Shown here: in pieces, positions 35,749 through 44,292 of the stretch
Layout: every line of letters begins with the position of its first letter
Position numbering within the stretch: position 1 is the stretch's first letter
Source of the DNA: Streptomyces sp. NRRL F-5123
Lineage (GTDB): Bacteria; Actinomycetota; Actinomycetes; Streptomycetales; Streptomycetaceae
DNA length: 64,000 nucleotides
Direction of reading: 5' to 3'
Assembly (NCBI RefSeq): GCF_000721495.1
Contig: NZ_JOHY01000047.1
Span: 18,107 to 82,106, forward strand
Translations under genes and position numbers: made by a program
The notes under the pieces: model-generated
Told to the model about the DNA's origin: nothing
The model's database searches: none
The model's input: only the letters and a program-made list of their open reading frames with translations

Positions 35749-36756
35749 TCAGATCAGACCATGAGCCGCCGCGAGGACTCCCGCCTGGAATCGGCTGTCC
35801 GCTTCAAGATAGCGCATGATCTCGGAAACCAGGCGGCTCACGGTCCTCAGTGACACCCCGAGTTTCCGGGCGATCCGTTCGTCCGTCAGGCCGTTGGCCA
35901 GCAGCCTCATGGTCGTACGGTGCTGTTCGGTCAGCTCGCTGTCGGATTCCAGGCCGGGGGACGTGTTCGCACTGTAAGGGACCGAACGCAGCCAGCAATC
36001 CTCGTACATTGCCACGTACGAACGCACCAGGGCGGGCCCTCTGATCACGATGGCGGGGCCCAGTGGTTCATCGGGATTCGCCAATACCAAAGCGCTGTGT
36101 GTATCAGCCATCAGTAGGTCGAAAGGCACCTGCGGAGCGAGGCGGACTTCCACTCCGGCGGCAGCCAGATCCGACAGGTATTTACGTTGCCTGGGTGCTG
36201 AATTAATGCTCTGGCCATAAATAGCGCGGACTTTGACGCCGCGCGCGACGAGTTCGCTGTCGGCAGTGAGGGAACTCGCCAGAACCTCGCTGGAGGGCAG
36301 CGGACCGGGGTGCATCCAGCTGGCCGTCTCGGTGATCGTCGCGTCGAAGTCCCGCAGGAACTGGCGCCGCCTGTGGTCCCGGGTCAGCAGCTCGACCTCG
36401 ATCTCGGCGTTCTCCCGCAGCACCGCGGGGCGGTAGCGCTCCATCAGCGACTCCGCGGCGGAGACCATCGAGGTCAGCTCGTCGCGCTGGCGCCGCAGCG
36501 ACGCCCGCTGCCGGGCCAGCAGCTCGATCAGGGCGGTGTCCGGCTCGACCGCGTCCACCGCGCCCGAACCGTCGCTCGGGCGTATGAGGCCCAGCTCCTG
36601 GAGCTCCTGCCAGCCCGCCTCCGCCTCGGCCTCGGTCAGCCCGAGCGCGGCCACCGCCTTGTCCGGGGCGACGGACCCCTGACTGCGCAGTGTCTGATAA
36701 AGGGCGAGCCCGATGTCGGCCGCATTCGGCCCACCACCCCTCACCGAATTGGCCAC
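35749..36756 (-). CDS. TrmB-like/LuxR-type helix-turn-helix regulator
   Basis: 335 aa with three parts. The first is an N-terminal TrmB-like winged helix (IGLALYQTLRSQGSVAP to LQELGLIRPSDG). A middle domain follows, of the kind found in this Streptomyces regulator family (RGVKVRAIYGQSINSAPRQ, VEVRLAPQVPFDLLMADTH), sometimes described as phospholipase-D-like. The third is a C-terminal LuxR helix-turn-helix (MRLLANGLTDERIARKLGVSLRTVSRLVSEIMRYL). GTG 36756 follows GAGGG. Such regulators often sit beside small secreted or ribosomal peptide genes, so the GWFPG gene is a likely target. Confidence 0.85.
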   Translation of the reverse strand: MANSVRGGGPNAADIGLALYQTLRSQGSVAPDKAVAALGLTEAEAEAGWQELQELGLIRPSDGSGAVDAVEPDTALIELLARQRASLRRQRDELTSMVSAAESLMERYRPAVLRENAEIEVELLTRDHRRRQFLRDFDATITETASWMHPGPLPSSEVLASSLTADSELVARGVKVRAIYGQSINSAPRQRKYLSDLAAAGVEVRLAPQVPFDLLMADTHSALVLANPDEPLGPAIVIRGPALVRSYVAMYEDCWLRSVPYSANTSPGLESDSELTEQHRTTMRLLANGLTDERIARKLGVSLRTVSRLVSEIMRYLEADSRFQAGVLAAAHGLI

Positions 36757-36949
36757 GGATTCCCTCTTTCGTCGCGCGGTGCGCCGAAACGTGCAGCTGC
36801 CTGCAAGGTGGCAACCGCACCCTATACCGACTCTAGCAATGGATGGGCCCCTTGCCATGGGTGAGATCACGGTTCGGACACCCCGGCGTCGCGGTCGCGC
36901 CACGTTTCCTGGTAGGAACGAGTGCCGGCCGGGCGAAAGGATGAGCACG

Positions 36950-38173
36950 ATGCGTCACACGGGGCGGCAGGGGCCGCCGGCGGAGACCGCCGACGGGCCG
37001 CGCGGCGGGCCCGCCGGAGCGGGCGGACCGGGCCGTGCGCAGGTCCCGGTCGTCGTCATCGGGGCCGGGAAGGTCGCGCACGCCGCGCACCTGCGCGAGA
37101 TGCGCGACCTGTCGCAGCTGATCCGGCCCGCGGCCGTGATCGATCCGGATCCGGCCCACCGCGCGGCACTGATGGCGGGATTCGACCGGGTCGCGGTGTG
37201 CACGAGCGCCGAGGAGGCGGTGTGGGCCGGGGCGCGGGCCGCGCTGGTGCTCTCGCCGTGGTGGACCCACCGCGACGCGGTGATCGGCTGCCTGGAGGCG
37301 GGGCTGCCGGTGCTGTGCGAGAAGCCGGTGAGCCTGGACCTCGCGGAGATCGACGAGCTGATCGCCGCCGAGCGGCGCACCGGCGTGCCCGTCACCGCCG
37401 GCTACATGAAGCGGCACGACCCCGTCGTGCAGCTCTTCGTCGAGCACTGCCGGGACAACGCCGCCACCGCCCGCCGGATCAGCGTCGACATCCACGACCC
37501 CAACGCCCCGCACCTGGTCGACCACCTCGTCCCGTACCCCGCCCCGCCCTACGGCCCGCAGCCGCCCGCCGCGCGGGAGGCGCTCGGCCGCGCGCTCGGC
37601 CCCGGTGCGAGCGGCACGCAGGCCGAGGTCTACGCCCGGGGTCTGGGCGGCTCGCTCATCCACCAGGTCAACATCGTGCACGCCGCGCTGGAGGGAACCG
37701 GGCGCACTCTGCACGGCTCACTGGAGCACAGCGTGCAGTGGGCCGGCGGCAGCGCGGTGAGCTGCCGCTGGCGGCCGGACGACGAACTGCTCGTCGAGGT
37801 CAGCCATCTGCGGTTGCCCGAGCACCGCCGCTACCGCGAGACGATCGAGTTCACCGGCACCGACACCGTCGCCACCCTCACCCTGCCCTCGCCCTACGCC
37901 CGCGACGAGGGCGCGACGCTGCACATCGACACGTGGGAGCCGGACACCGGCGCCGCGACCCGCACCACGCACCGCTCCGGCCCCGCCGTGACGGGCTTCC
38001 GCGAGCAGCTGCGGGCCTGGACCCGCAGCATCGCCTGGAGCGCCGAAGCCGAAGCCGAAGCCGATGCCGGCGGCCTGCCCGCTCCGCGCCGCGGGATCTG
38101 GCCGCTGCCGGGCCTGCGCGAGGCGCGCGCGGACACCCTCGCGGTCAGGGAGGCGGCGCTGCGGCTGGCGTGA
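36950..38173 (+). CDS. Gfo/Idh/MocA-family oxidoreductase
   Basis: About 407 aa. N-terminal Rossmann fold PVVVIGAGKVAHAAHL (GxGxxA), then the family EKP motif in LPVLCEKPVSLDL, and a C-terminal beta-sheet substrate domain (GGSLIHQVNIVHAAL). Oxidises or reduces a sugar or cyclitol with NAD(P). The N-terminal 35 residues are Gly/Pro-rich and poorly conserved. ATG 36950 (AAGG nine bases upstream) is preferred to ATG 36941. Divergent from the TrmB/LuxR regulator; the two may share control. Confidence 0.85.
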   Translation: MRHTGRQGPPAETADGPRGGPAGAGGPGRAQVPVVVIGAGKVAHAAHLREMRDLSQLIRPAAVIDPDPAHRAALMAGFDRVAVCTSAEEAVWAGARAALVLSPWWTHRDAVIGCLEAGLPVLCEKPVSLDLAEIDELIAAERRTGVPVTAGYMKRHDPVVQLFVEHCRDNAATARRISVDIHDPNAPHLVDHLVPYPAPPYGPQPPAAREALGRALGPGASGTQAEVYARGLGGSLIHQVNIVHAALEGTGRTLHGSLEHSVQWAGGSAVSCRWRPDDELLVEVSHLRLPEHRRYRETIEFTGTDTVATLTLPSPYARDEGATLHIDTWEPDTGAATRTTHRSGPAVTGFREQLRAWTRSIAWSAEAEAEADAGGLPAPRRGIWPLPGLREARADTLAVREAALRLA

Positions 38174-38189
38174 ACCGGAGGTTTCCGCC

Positions 38190-38260
38190 GGCCGACGGCA
38201 GGGGTGGGAGCGCCTCCGTCGACGGCAGGGGTGGGGGTGCCCCCGCCGGAGGCAGGGGGA
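38190..38260. repeat. Short imperfect repeats between convergent genes
   Basis: CGACGGCAGGGGTGGG occurs twice and GGAGGCAGGGGGAG once, in an 88-base gap. Common Streptomyces spacer type; possibly termination structure (GGGGGTGCCCCC). Confidence 0.5.
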
Positions 38261-38261
38261 G

Positions 38262-39500
38262 TCACTCGACCTCGGGCTTGATCGCCGTCGGGTCCGGCAC
38301 GTGCGGCAGGATGTCGGAGATGTACGAGGCGACGGCCGCCTCCAGGCCGACGTCCTTGCCGGCCTCCTCCGACATGTACCAGCGGTGCTCCAGCAGCTCG
38401 TGGTAGATCTGCGCGGGGTCCAGGCTGCGCCGCAGCTCCACCGGGATGAGCCGCACCGCGGGCCGGAAGACCTGCCGCACCCAGCGGTGCGCCAGCACCT
38501 CGGGCCGGGCGCCCAGCGGGTCGCCGGGCGCGTAGTCGTCCTGGGTGGTCATCCAGGACTCCAGGTCGTTGAGCAGGCTGCGGGCCTGGTTCTCCTCGGT
38601 GTCCATACCGGTCAGCCGCAGCAGCTGCCGCTGGTGGTGGCCGGCGTCCACGACCTTGGGCAGGAAGGTGATGGTGTCGCCCGCGGGGGAGCGCTGGATC
38701 TGCATCTCGGCGACGTCGAAGCCGAGGTCGTTGAGGCGGCGTATCCGGCGGTCGATGTACTGCCGCTTGTCCGCCGGGTAGACGGACTGCCGGGTCAGCT
38801 CGTGCCACAGGGCGTTGTAGCGCGAGCAGATGGCCTCGGCGAAGGTCACCGGGTCGACCGCCGGGTGCAGCGAGCCGCCCGCCTCCAGGTCCATGAGCTC
38901 GCCGGCGATGTTCACGCGGGCCAGGTCGATGTCGTAGTCGCGCTGCCCGGCGCTCAGCTCCGGCTGGATCTGCCCGGTCTCGGCGTCCACCAGGTAGGCG
39001 GCGAAGGCGCCCGCGTCCCGCCGGAAGAGGGTGTTGGACAGCGAGCAGTCGCCCCACGCGAAACCCACCAGGTGCAGCCGCACCAGCAGCACCGCGAGCG
39101 CGTCCAGCAGCCGGTTGACGGTGCTGGGCCGCATCGTCGTCTCGAACATCGAGCGGTAGGGCAGCGAGCCGTTCAGGTGCCGGGTGACGAGCGCGGGCTC
39201 CAGCGGGGTCCCGTCCGCCGCCTCCCGCCCGGTGACGACCGCGATCGGGTCGACCCCGGGTATGCCGAGCCGGTCCAGGTCGCGCAGCAGCCCGTACTCC
39301 CGGACCGCCGCCCACTCGCTGACCTCCTTGACCGCGACGACCTCGTCCCCGGCCCGGGCGAAGCGCACCACGTGCCGGGAGATGCCGCGCGGCAGCGCGA
39401 CGAGCGACGCGTCCGACCACTGCTCCAGCGGCAGGTGCCACTCCAGGTCCAGCAGGGCGGAAGGGTGGTCGGCGTCGAAGGCCCTGATGTGCAGCGGCAT
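38262..39500 (-). CDS. DUF4032 protein with a kinase-like fold
   Basis: 412 aa. The N-terminal half resembles lipopolysaccharide/aminoglycoside-type kinases: VVAVKEVSEWAAVREYGLL (Lys and Glu), LHLVGFAWGDCSLSNTLF in place of the catalytic loop (Asp in GDCS), and AYLVDAETGQ as the metal-binding DxE. The C-terminal half (YHELLEHRWYMSEEAGKDVGLEAAVASYI) is the DUF4032 region. The family is common in actinobacteria and its substrate is unknown. Upstream in-frame ATGs at 39566 and 39629 add only Arg/Pro-rich sequence, so 39500 was chosen. Confidence 0.85.
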   Translation of the reverse strand: MPLHIRAFDADHPSALLDLEWHLPLEQWSDASLVALPRGISRHVVRFARAGDEVVAVKEVSEWAAVREYGLLRDLDRLGIPGVDPIAVVTGREAADGTPLEPALVTRHLNGSLPYRSMFETTMRPSTVNRLLDALAVLLVRLHLVGFAWGDCSLSNTLFRRDAGAFAAYLVDAETGQIQPELSAGQRDYDIDLARVNIAGELMDLEAGGSLHPAVDPVTFAEAICSRYNALWHELTRQSVYPADKRQYIDRRIRRLNDLGFDVAEMQIQRSPAGDTITFLPKVVDAGHHQRQLLRLTGMDTEENQARSLLNDLESWMTTQDDYAPGDPLGARPEVLAHRWVRQVFRPAVRLIPVELRRSLDPAQIYHELLEHRWYMSEEAGKDVGLEAAVASYISDILPHVPDPTAIKPEVE

Positions 39501-39637
39501 GGCGGCGGCTCGGCTTCCTCGGGAAGGGGACGGGGCGGCACGGCGCCGCAGCTTCGATGGTGCCATGGGCGACGCGCGTCGCCGCAGGCAGGGAATACGG
39601 TCGACGCGGCACCGCGGATCGCGGATCATGCCCTCTC

Positions 39638-40141
39638 ATGACCAGAACAGATCTGCCGCCCACCGGCGACGAGCGCACCACCCTCACGACCTTCCTCGAC
39701 TACGCCCGCGACACCGCCCGCGAGAAGTGCGAGGGCGCCACCGACGAGCACGGCCGCGGCGCCCCGCTGCCCGGCTCCCCGCTCATGACGCTGTCCGGTG
39801 TGATCAACCACCTGCGCTGGGTGGAGCACTGGTGGTTCGACGTGATCTTCCTCGGCGGGGAGGACCGCGGCCCCTGGACCGACGAGGACCCCGACCGCGA
39901 GTTCACCGTCGACCTCGCCCTCCCCCTCGCCGACGTCCTGGCCGCCTACGCCGCCGACGCCGCCCGCCACCGCGAGACCGCCGCCGCCCACTCCCTCGAC
40001 GACCTCGCCAAGCGCCCTATCCGCGACGGCAGCTACGTCAACCTCCGCTGGGTCCTGATGCACCTGATCGAGGAGACCGCCCGCCACAACGGCCACCTCG
40101 ACATCCTCCGCGAACTGGCCGACGGCACGACGGGCCAGTGA
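39638..40141 (+). CDS. DinB/DUF664 family metal-dependent protein
   Basis: 167 aa four-helix-bundle protein. The metal-binding histidines are seen in GVINHLRWVEHWWF and LMHLIEETARHNGHLDILRE. In actinobacteria this family includes mycothiol-dependent transferases and isomerases that detoxify electrophiles. ATG 39638 lies 137 bases from the divergent DUF4032 gene. Specific substrate unknown. Confidence 0.88.
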   Translation: MTRTDLPPTGDERTTLTTFLDYARDTAREKCEGATDEHGRGAPLPGSPLMTLSGVINHLRWVEHWWFDVIFLGGEDRGPWTDEDPDREFTVDLALPLADVLAAYAADAARHRETAAAHSLDDLAKRPIRDGSYVNLRWVLMHLIEETARHNGHLDILRELADGTTGQ

Positions 40142-40273
40142 CCCGCCCGCCGCCGCCCCCGCCGACCGAGGCACTTGACGCCCCTCTGTGACGGGGGTGA
40201 GCATGCCTGGTGGGGGGTTGCGCGGCAGGACGGGCGCGCGGCCGAAGCGGGGGACGCTGCGAAGGCGGTCGGC

Positions 40274-40681
40274 ATGGTTCTCGATGTGTTGTCCCAGTTC
40301 GTCGGCGGCGTGCTGACCGGGCGCTCGGCCGGCCGGCGTGACCGGCGGCTCGCGGCGCGCCACGAGGCCGGCGAGGTCTTCGACGTGCCCTGCGCGCTGC
40401 GCCGACCGGTCGCGGGACGGGACGGCCGATGGCGGTCCGGCCGGCTCACGGAGAAGGACGCCGTCCTCCTCTGGCAGCCGGCTCAGGGCGGCGGCGGATA
40501 CACACTGCCGGTCGGCGAGTTGCGCGTCCTGGCGACCAGGGCGCCCGCCGGGGCCGAGGCGTGGTTCGTCAACAGGGACTGCACCATCCACCGGCTGCAC
40601 TCGCGCGCGGGGGCCGTCGAGATCGCGATACCGCCGTGGAGCGCCGAGCGCTTCGGCGAGGTGCTCCGCCGGGGCGCCTGA
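40274..40681 (+). CDS. Hypothetical protein (paralogue of the next gene)
   Basis: 135 aa. Hydrophobic or amphipathic start (MVLDVLSQFVGGVLTG), Arg-rich segment (RSAGRRDRRLAARHEAGEVF), then a beta-rich body (FDVPCALRR, GYTLPVGELRVLA, GAVEIAIPPWSAERFGEVL) similar to DUF2550-like domains. It shares layout and a few motifs with the following gene (short N-terminal helix, basic patch, F-x-V-x-C), which starts 27 bases after its stop. The two are probably one operon. Function unknown. Confidence 0.7.
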   Translation: MVLDVLSQFVGGVLTGRSAGRRDRRLAARHEAGEVFDVPCALRRPVAGRDGRWRSGRLTEKDAVLLWQPAQGGGGYTLPVGELRVLATRAPAGAEAWFVNRDCTIHRLHSRAGAVEIAIPPWSAERFGEVLRRGA

Positions 40682-40708
40682 ACGAACGTAAGGGAACGAG
40701 GGGGGACC

Positions 40709-41140
40709 ATGCTGGATCTGATCGGGGACTTCCTGGCCGCCGAGGCCGGGGGAAGGCTCGGCAGGCGGGCGGTGCTGAGGGCCGCGCGGCGGCGCAAGCG
40801 GCGGTTCGAGCAGGGGGAGCCCTTCGCCGTGGGGTGCCGGATACGGGACGCGGGCGCGGGGCGGGCGGGGTGGCGCCCCGCGCAGTTGCGGGAGCAGAAC
40901 GGGCGGCTCGTCTTCGCGCCGGACTGGCACTTCGCCGACCTCACCGCCCCGCTGGGGGAGGTGCGCATCGAGTCCGAGCGCCCGCCGACCGGCGCCGACG
41001 CCCCCGTGGCGTCCGCGCGGTACTCGGTGATCGTCGGGCTCACCACGCCCGGCCGCACAGTCGAGGTTCTCCTCAACGACTCCGACGCGGACTGCCTGCG
41101 CGTCCTGCTCGCGCGGGCGGTCCCGGAGGCCGCGGCCTGA
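40709..41140 (+). CDS. Hypothetical protein (paralogue of the preceding gene)
   Basis: 143 aa. MLDLIGDFLAAEAGGRLGRRAVLRAARRRKRRFEQGEPFAVGCRIRD repeats the helix, Arg patch and F-x-V-x-C plan of the upstream protein. The C-terminal strands are YSVIVGLTTPGRTVEVLLN, then an acidic helix SDADCLRVLLARAV. Likely membrane-associated through the N-terminal amphipathic helix. GGGAACGAGGGG precedes ATG 40709. Function unknown. Confidence 0.7.
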   Translation: MLDLIGDFLAAEAGGRLGRRAVLRAARRRKRRFEQGEPFAVGCRIRDAGAGRAGWRPAQLREQNGRLVFAPDWHFADLTAPLGEVRIESERPPTGADAPVASARYSVIVGLTTPGRTVEVLLNDSDADCLRVLLARAVPEAAA

Positions 41141-41307
41141 CGCCCCCGGGGGTGCTAGGGTCGGGGCGCCGTGCAGCCGATGACGACCAGGGGAGGTGAG
41201 ACCGATCAGCGAAATGACAGGTCGGGCCCGCCCTCCCCTCGCGCATGGCTGAGGGAGTGCCCGAGCACGCGCAGTGCGCGTGAGGCATTCCGAAAGGCGT
41301 GAGCGCC

Positions 41308-42054
41308 ATGCGTTTCACTCTTCGTCCGGAGTCGTCGGCAGCCGACGGGGTCCGGACCAGGCAATTCCTTCTCGGTGACATCCCCGGCGTCCTGTGGACA
41401 CCGGACGGGGCGGGGCCCGGCAGCAGGCCGCTCGTACTGGTCGGGCACGGGGGCGGGCAGCACAAGGAGGCACCCCTCGTGACGGCCCGCGCGGAGCGGT
41501 TCGTGCGGGAGTGCGGTTTCGCCGTCGCCGCCGTCGACGTGCCCGGGCACGGAGAGCGGCCCACCGATCCTGAGCTGGACGCGCTCGCCACCGCGAACGG
41601 GGCGCGTATCGCGGCGGGTGCGGAACCGTATCCGCTGATCGCGGACTTCCAGGGGCTGGTCGCCCGGCGCACCGTGCCGGAGTGGCGGGCGGTGCTGGAC
41701 GCGCTCCAGGGGCTCGACGACATCGGGGCCGGGCCGGTGGGCTACTGGGGGGTGTCGCTGGGCTGCGGGCTCGGCGTGCCCTTCGCCGCCGCCGAGCCCC
41801 GGGTGCGGGCGGCGGTGCTGGGGCTGAGCGGGGCGCGGGCGCTGGCCCAGGACGCGGCGCGGGTCACCGTACCCGTGCGGTTCCTGCTCGCGTGGGACGA
41901 CGAGCGCATCCCGCGCGCGGAGGGGCTCGCCCTCTTCGACGCGTTCGGCTCGGCGGACAAGTCCCTGCACGCCCACCCGGGCCCGCACTCCGCGCCGCTC
42001 CCGGCGGACGAACCGGCGGACGCGGCCCGCTTCTTCGCCCGCCACCTGGGCTGA
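41308..42054 (+). CDS. Alpha/beta-hydrolase (dienelactone-hydrolase/esterase-like)
   Basis: 248 aa. Oxyanion loop VLVGHGGGQHKEAP, nucleophile elbow GYWGVSLGCGLG (Ser of GVSLG), Asp in LLAWDDERIPRAEGLALFD and His in AHPGPHSAPLP form a complete triad. The early motif VDVPGHGERP is typical of cytoplasmic esterases. ATG 41308, with GAAAGG upstream, is preferred to GTG 41299. Substrate unknown. Confidence 0.87.
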   Translation: MRFTLRPESSAADGVRTRQFLLGDIPGVLWTPDGAGPGSRPLVLVGHGGGQHKEAPLVTARAERFVRECGFAVAAVDVPGHGERPTDPELDALATANGARIAAGAEPYPLIADFQGLVARRTVPEWRAVLDALQGLDDIGAGPVGYWGVSLGCGLGVPFAAAEPRVRAAVLGLSGARALAQDAARVTVPVRFLLAWDDERIPRAEGLALFDAFGSADKSLHAHPGPHSAPLPADEPADAARFFARHLG

Positions 42055-42060
42055 GCCCGC

Positions 42061-42116
42061 GGCAGAACAACGGGCGGCCCGCCCCCGGTGGGGAGTGGGC
42101 CGCCCGTTGTTCTGCC
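42061..42116. terminator. Terminator hairpin 1 after the hydrolase gene
   Basis: Perfect 20-bp arms at 42061-42080 and 42097-42116 (starting GGCAGAACAACGGGC), seven bases past the stop codon. Confidence 0.88.
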
Positions 42117-42118
42117 GA

Positions 42119-42165
42119 CGGGTAACCCCACCGCCACGGCCGGGCGGCGGCGGTGGGGTTACCCG
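42119..42165. terminator. Terminator hairpin 2, adjacent to the first
   Basis: Perfect 17-bp arms at 42119-42135 and 42149-42165 (CGGGTAACCCCACCGCC). A second, independent stem immediately after the first suggests that two oppositely oriented transcription units once ended here. Confidence 0.82.
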
Positions 42166-42300
42166 TCCTTGCCGCCCGAACCGCCTTCGCCGCAGCCGGG
42201 GTTGCCCTTGCGGTCGACCTCCGCCTTCTCCACCGCCTCCAGCGGGCCGGTCTGCGGCTCGGAGGTGGTGGTGAGGCGGGCGAGGTGTCCGCGGCGCCCG
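42159..42300 (-). pseudogene. Possible 3' remnant of a lost minus-strand gene
   Basis: A minus-strand frame ends in TTSEPQTGPLEAVEKAEV and then DRKGNPGCGEGGSGGKDG before TAA at 42161-42159, right inside the second hairpin. The composition (acidic, low Arg, then a Gly/Lys tail) looks like a genuine protein end, unlike the Arg/Pro-rich text upstream of it. No start or domain can be found. Weak call. Confidence 0.3.
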
Positions 42301-42617
42301 CGTCGGTACGGCGGCCGTGTGCGTCCAGCCCCCCGCCGCCGGGCCGGTCGGACGCCCGGCGGCGGGGTAGCGGGGCGGTTTCGGCTCCGTCCCGCGCGGC
42401 TCGGGGATGCAGCGCGGTCCGGAGCGCCTCGCCGCGCCCACCCGGCCCGGCACGGCCGGGCGGGCGCATCCCCGCGTGCGGCCCGGGCGCTGCGCACGAG
42501 CCCCCCCTCCCGTGCGTCCCGCACCACGCGACGAGTCTGCGGTGCGGCGCCGAGGCGACCCAGGCCCTGCCTGTACGGGTACTGCCAGGGCCACCCTCGG
42601 CCGCCATACTGGACGGC
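42166..42617. other. Intergenic region (about 450 bases) before the XRE gene
   Basis: Apart from the possible gene remnant at its left end I see no gene. The sequence is Arg/Pro-coding noise in all frames. The right end contains the promoter of the XRE regulator. Confidence 0.4.
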
Positions 42618-43484
42618 ATGGAGGACCTCGGAGATTTCCTGCGGTCACGCCGGGCGCGGGTCGCCCCCAAGTCCGCCGGGCTGACGTCCGGAGCCCGCCG
42701 CCGGGTGCCGGGGCTGCGCCGCGAGGAGGTCGCCCAGCTCGCCGGGATCAGCGTGGAGTACTACCAGCGGCTGGAGCAGGGGCGGTCCGGCGCGCCCTCG
42801 CCGGAGGTGCTGGACGCCCTCGCCCGGGTGCTGCGGCTGGACGCGGTGGAGCGCGCCCATCTGCTGTCCCTCGCGCACCCGCCCCGCCGTACGGAGCGCG
42901 CCGCGCCCGCCGGACTCCGGCCCGAACTGCGGCGCATGATCGACCACATGGGGGAGGTCGGCGCCGCCGTCCTGAACGACCACTTCGACATCGTCGCCGC
43001 GAACGCGCTGGGCGCCGTGCTCTTCGCCCCGGTGCTGGCGAGCCCCTGCGCGGCCCCCGGTACGCCGCCCAACCTCGCACGGCACATCTTCCTCGACCCC
43101 CGCGCCGCGGACTTCTACCTCGACTGGGACGAGGTCGCCTCCGTCACCGCGGCGCAACTCCGCCTCGTCCGAGGGCTGTTGCCGCAGGACGCGGAACTGG
43201 CCGGGCTGATAGCGGAGCTGGACGCCGGCAGCCCGTCCTTCCGGGCCAACTGGGCGACGGGAGACGTGGAGTTGCGCGCCGCCGGGACCAAGGTCGTACG
43301 CCACCCCGAGCACGGCGTGCTGCACCTGCACTACGAGAACCTCGACCTGCCGGGCGACCCCCACCACCGCGTCGTCGTCCTCAGCCCGGAGCCGGACCCG
43401 GCCACCGTCGCCGCGTGGCCGCGGCTCACGCGCGCGGACGGCTCCCCGGCGTCCGGCCGAACGCCCGCCGGAAGACGTCGATGA
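42618..43484 (+). CDS. XRE-family regulator with MmyB-like ligand domain
   Basis: 288 aa. Helix-turn-helix at the N-terminus (LGDFLRSRRARVAP, PGLRREEVAQLAGISVEYYQRLEQGR), then the MmyB/TFR-type PAS-like domain (ILNDHFDIVAANALG-like sequence, HIFLDPRAADFYLDWDEVA, HHRVVVLSPEPD). These repressors usually control an adjacent oxidoreductase or transporter and bind a small molecule. The last 59 bases overlap the convergent AraC gene. Confidence 0.9.
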   Translation: MEDLGDFLRSRRARVAPKSAGLTSGARRRVPGLRREEVAQLAGISVEYYQRLEQGRSGAPSPEVLDALARVLRLDAVERAHLLSLAHPPRRTERAAPAGLRPELRRMIDHMGEVGAAVLNDHFDIVAANALGAVLFAPVLASPCAAPGTPPNLARHIFLDPRAADFYLDWDEVASVTAAQLRLVRGLLPQDAELAGLIAELDAGSPSFRANWATGDVELRAAGTKVVRHPEHGVLHLHYENLDLPGDPHHRVVVLSPEPDPATVAAWPRLTRADGSPASGRTPAGRRR

Positions 43485-44196
43485 AGGCGCTCGGCGAGGA
43501 CCAGCCGCAGCGTGCGGCGACCGCCGTGACGGGCATGCCCTCGCTGAGCAGCACCAGGGCGTGGTAGAGCCGCAGTTGGGTGCGCCACTGCGGGAAGGTC
43601 ATGCCCAGCTCGTCCCGGAAGAGCCTGCTCAGGGTGCGCTCCCCGGCTCCGGCCGCGGCGCCGAACCCGGCGAGCGAGCGGCCGTCCGCCGGGTCGCGCT
43701 GCAGCAGCGCGCACACCGCGGCCAGCCGCGGGTCGGACGGCATCGGCAGATGCACGGGCTGCTGGGGCGAGGCGCGCAGCTGGTCCAGCAGGACGGCCCG
43801 CATGCGCCGCCGCTCGGCCCCCGCGACCGGCTCGTCCTCGCGCGTGTAGGCGAGGACGAGTTCGCGCAGCAGCGGTCCGACGGTCAGGGCCGCGGGCGCG
43901 TCGAGGCCGAGCGGGTTGACGGACGCGGGCAGCCCGATGGTGTGCAGGTCCAGACGCCCGTGCGCCCGGTGCGAGTGCGCGGTCCCCGCCGGGACCCACA
44001 ACGCCCGGTTGCCGGGCGCGACCCACGTCCCCGCGTCCGTCGTGACGGTGAGGACGCCGCGCCCCGCGTAGTGGATCTGGTGCTCGCGGTGCACATGCGC
44101 GTCGATCCCTTCCCCCGCGGCGAGCGGCCGGACCGAGGTGGGCGGGGCGACGGTCGTCTCGGGGGCGGTGGCGGGCGGACGGGGGACTTTCGGCAC
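43426..44196 (-). CDS. AraC-family regulator with cupin sensor domain
   Basis: 256 aa. N-terminal cupin (HVHREHQIHYAGRGVLTV, VPAGTAHSHRAHG), then two helix-turn-helices (RTLSRLFRDELGMTFPQWRTQLRLYHALVLLSEG and VTAVAARCGWSSPSAFIDVFRRAFGRTPG). The start is GTG 44196 or GTG 44205. Divergently placed ahead of a small membrane protein and an MFS exporter, the usual arrangement for an AraC activator or repressor of a drug pump. Confidence 0.9.
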   Translation of the reverse strand: MPKVPRPPATAPETTVAPPTSVRPLAAGEGIDAHVHREHQIHYAGRGVLTVTTDAGTWVAPGNRALWVPAGTAHSHRAHGRLDLHTIGLPASVNPLGLDAPAALTVGPLLRELVLAYTREDEPVAGAERRRMRAVLLDQLRASPQQPVHLPMPSDPRLAAVCALLQRDPADGRSLAGFGAAAGAGERTLSRLFRDELGMTFPQWRTQLRLYHALVLLSEGMPVTAVAARCGWSSPSAFIDVFRRAFGRTPGSRPRA

Positions 44197-44292
44197 GGCC
44201 CGCACTGTAGCGGCGGCGCGGCGCCGTACGGGAGAGCCGCAGGCCTTGCCGGAGGGCTGCCCTCCCGGGTCGGGCGGTGGGACGATACGGGG

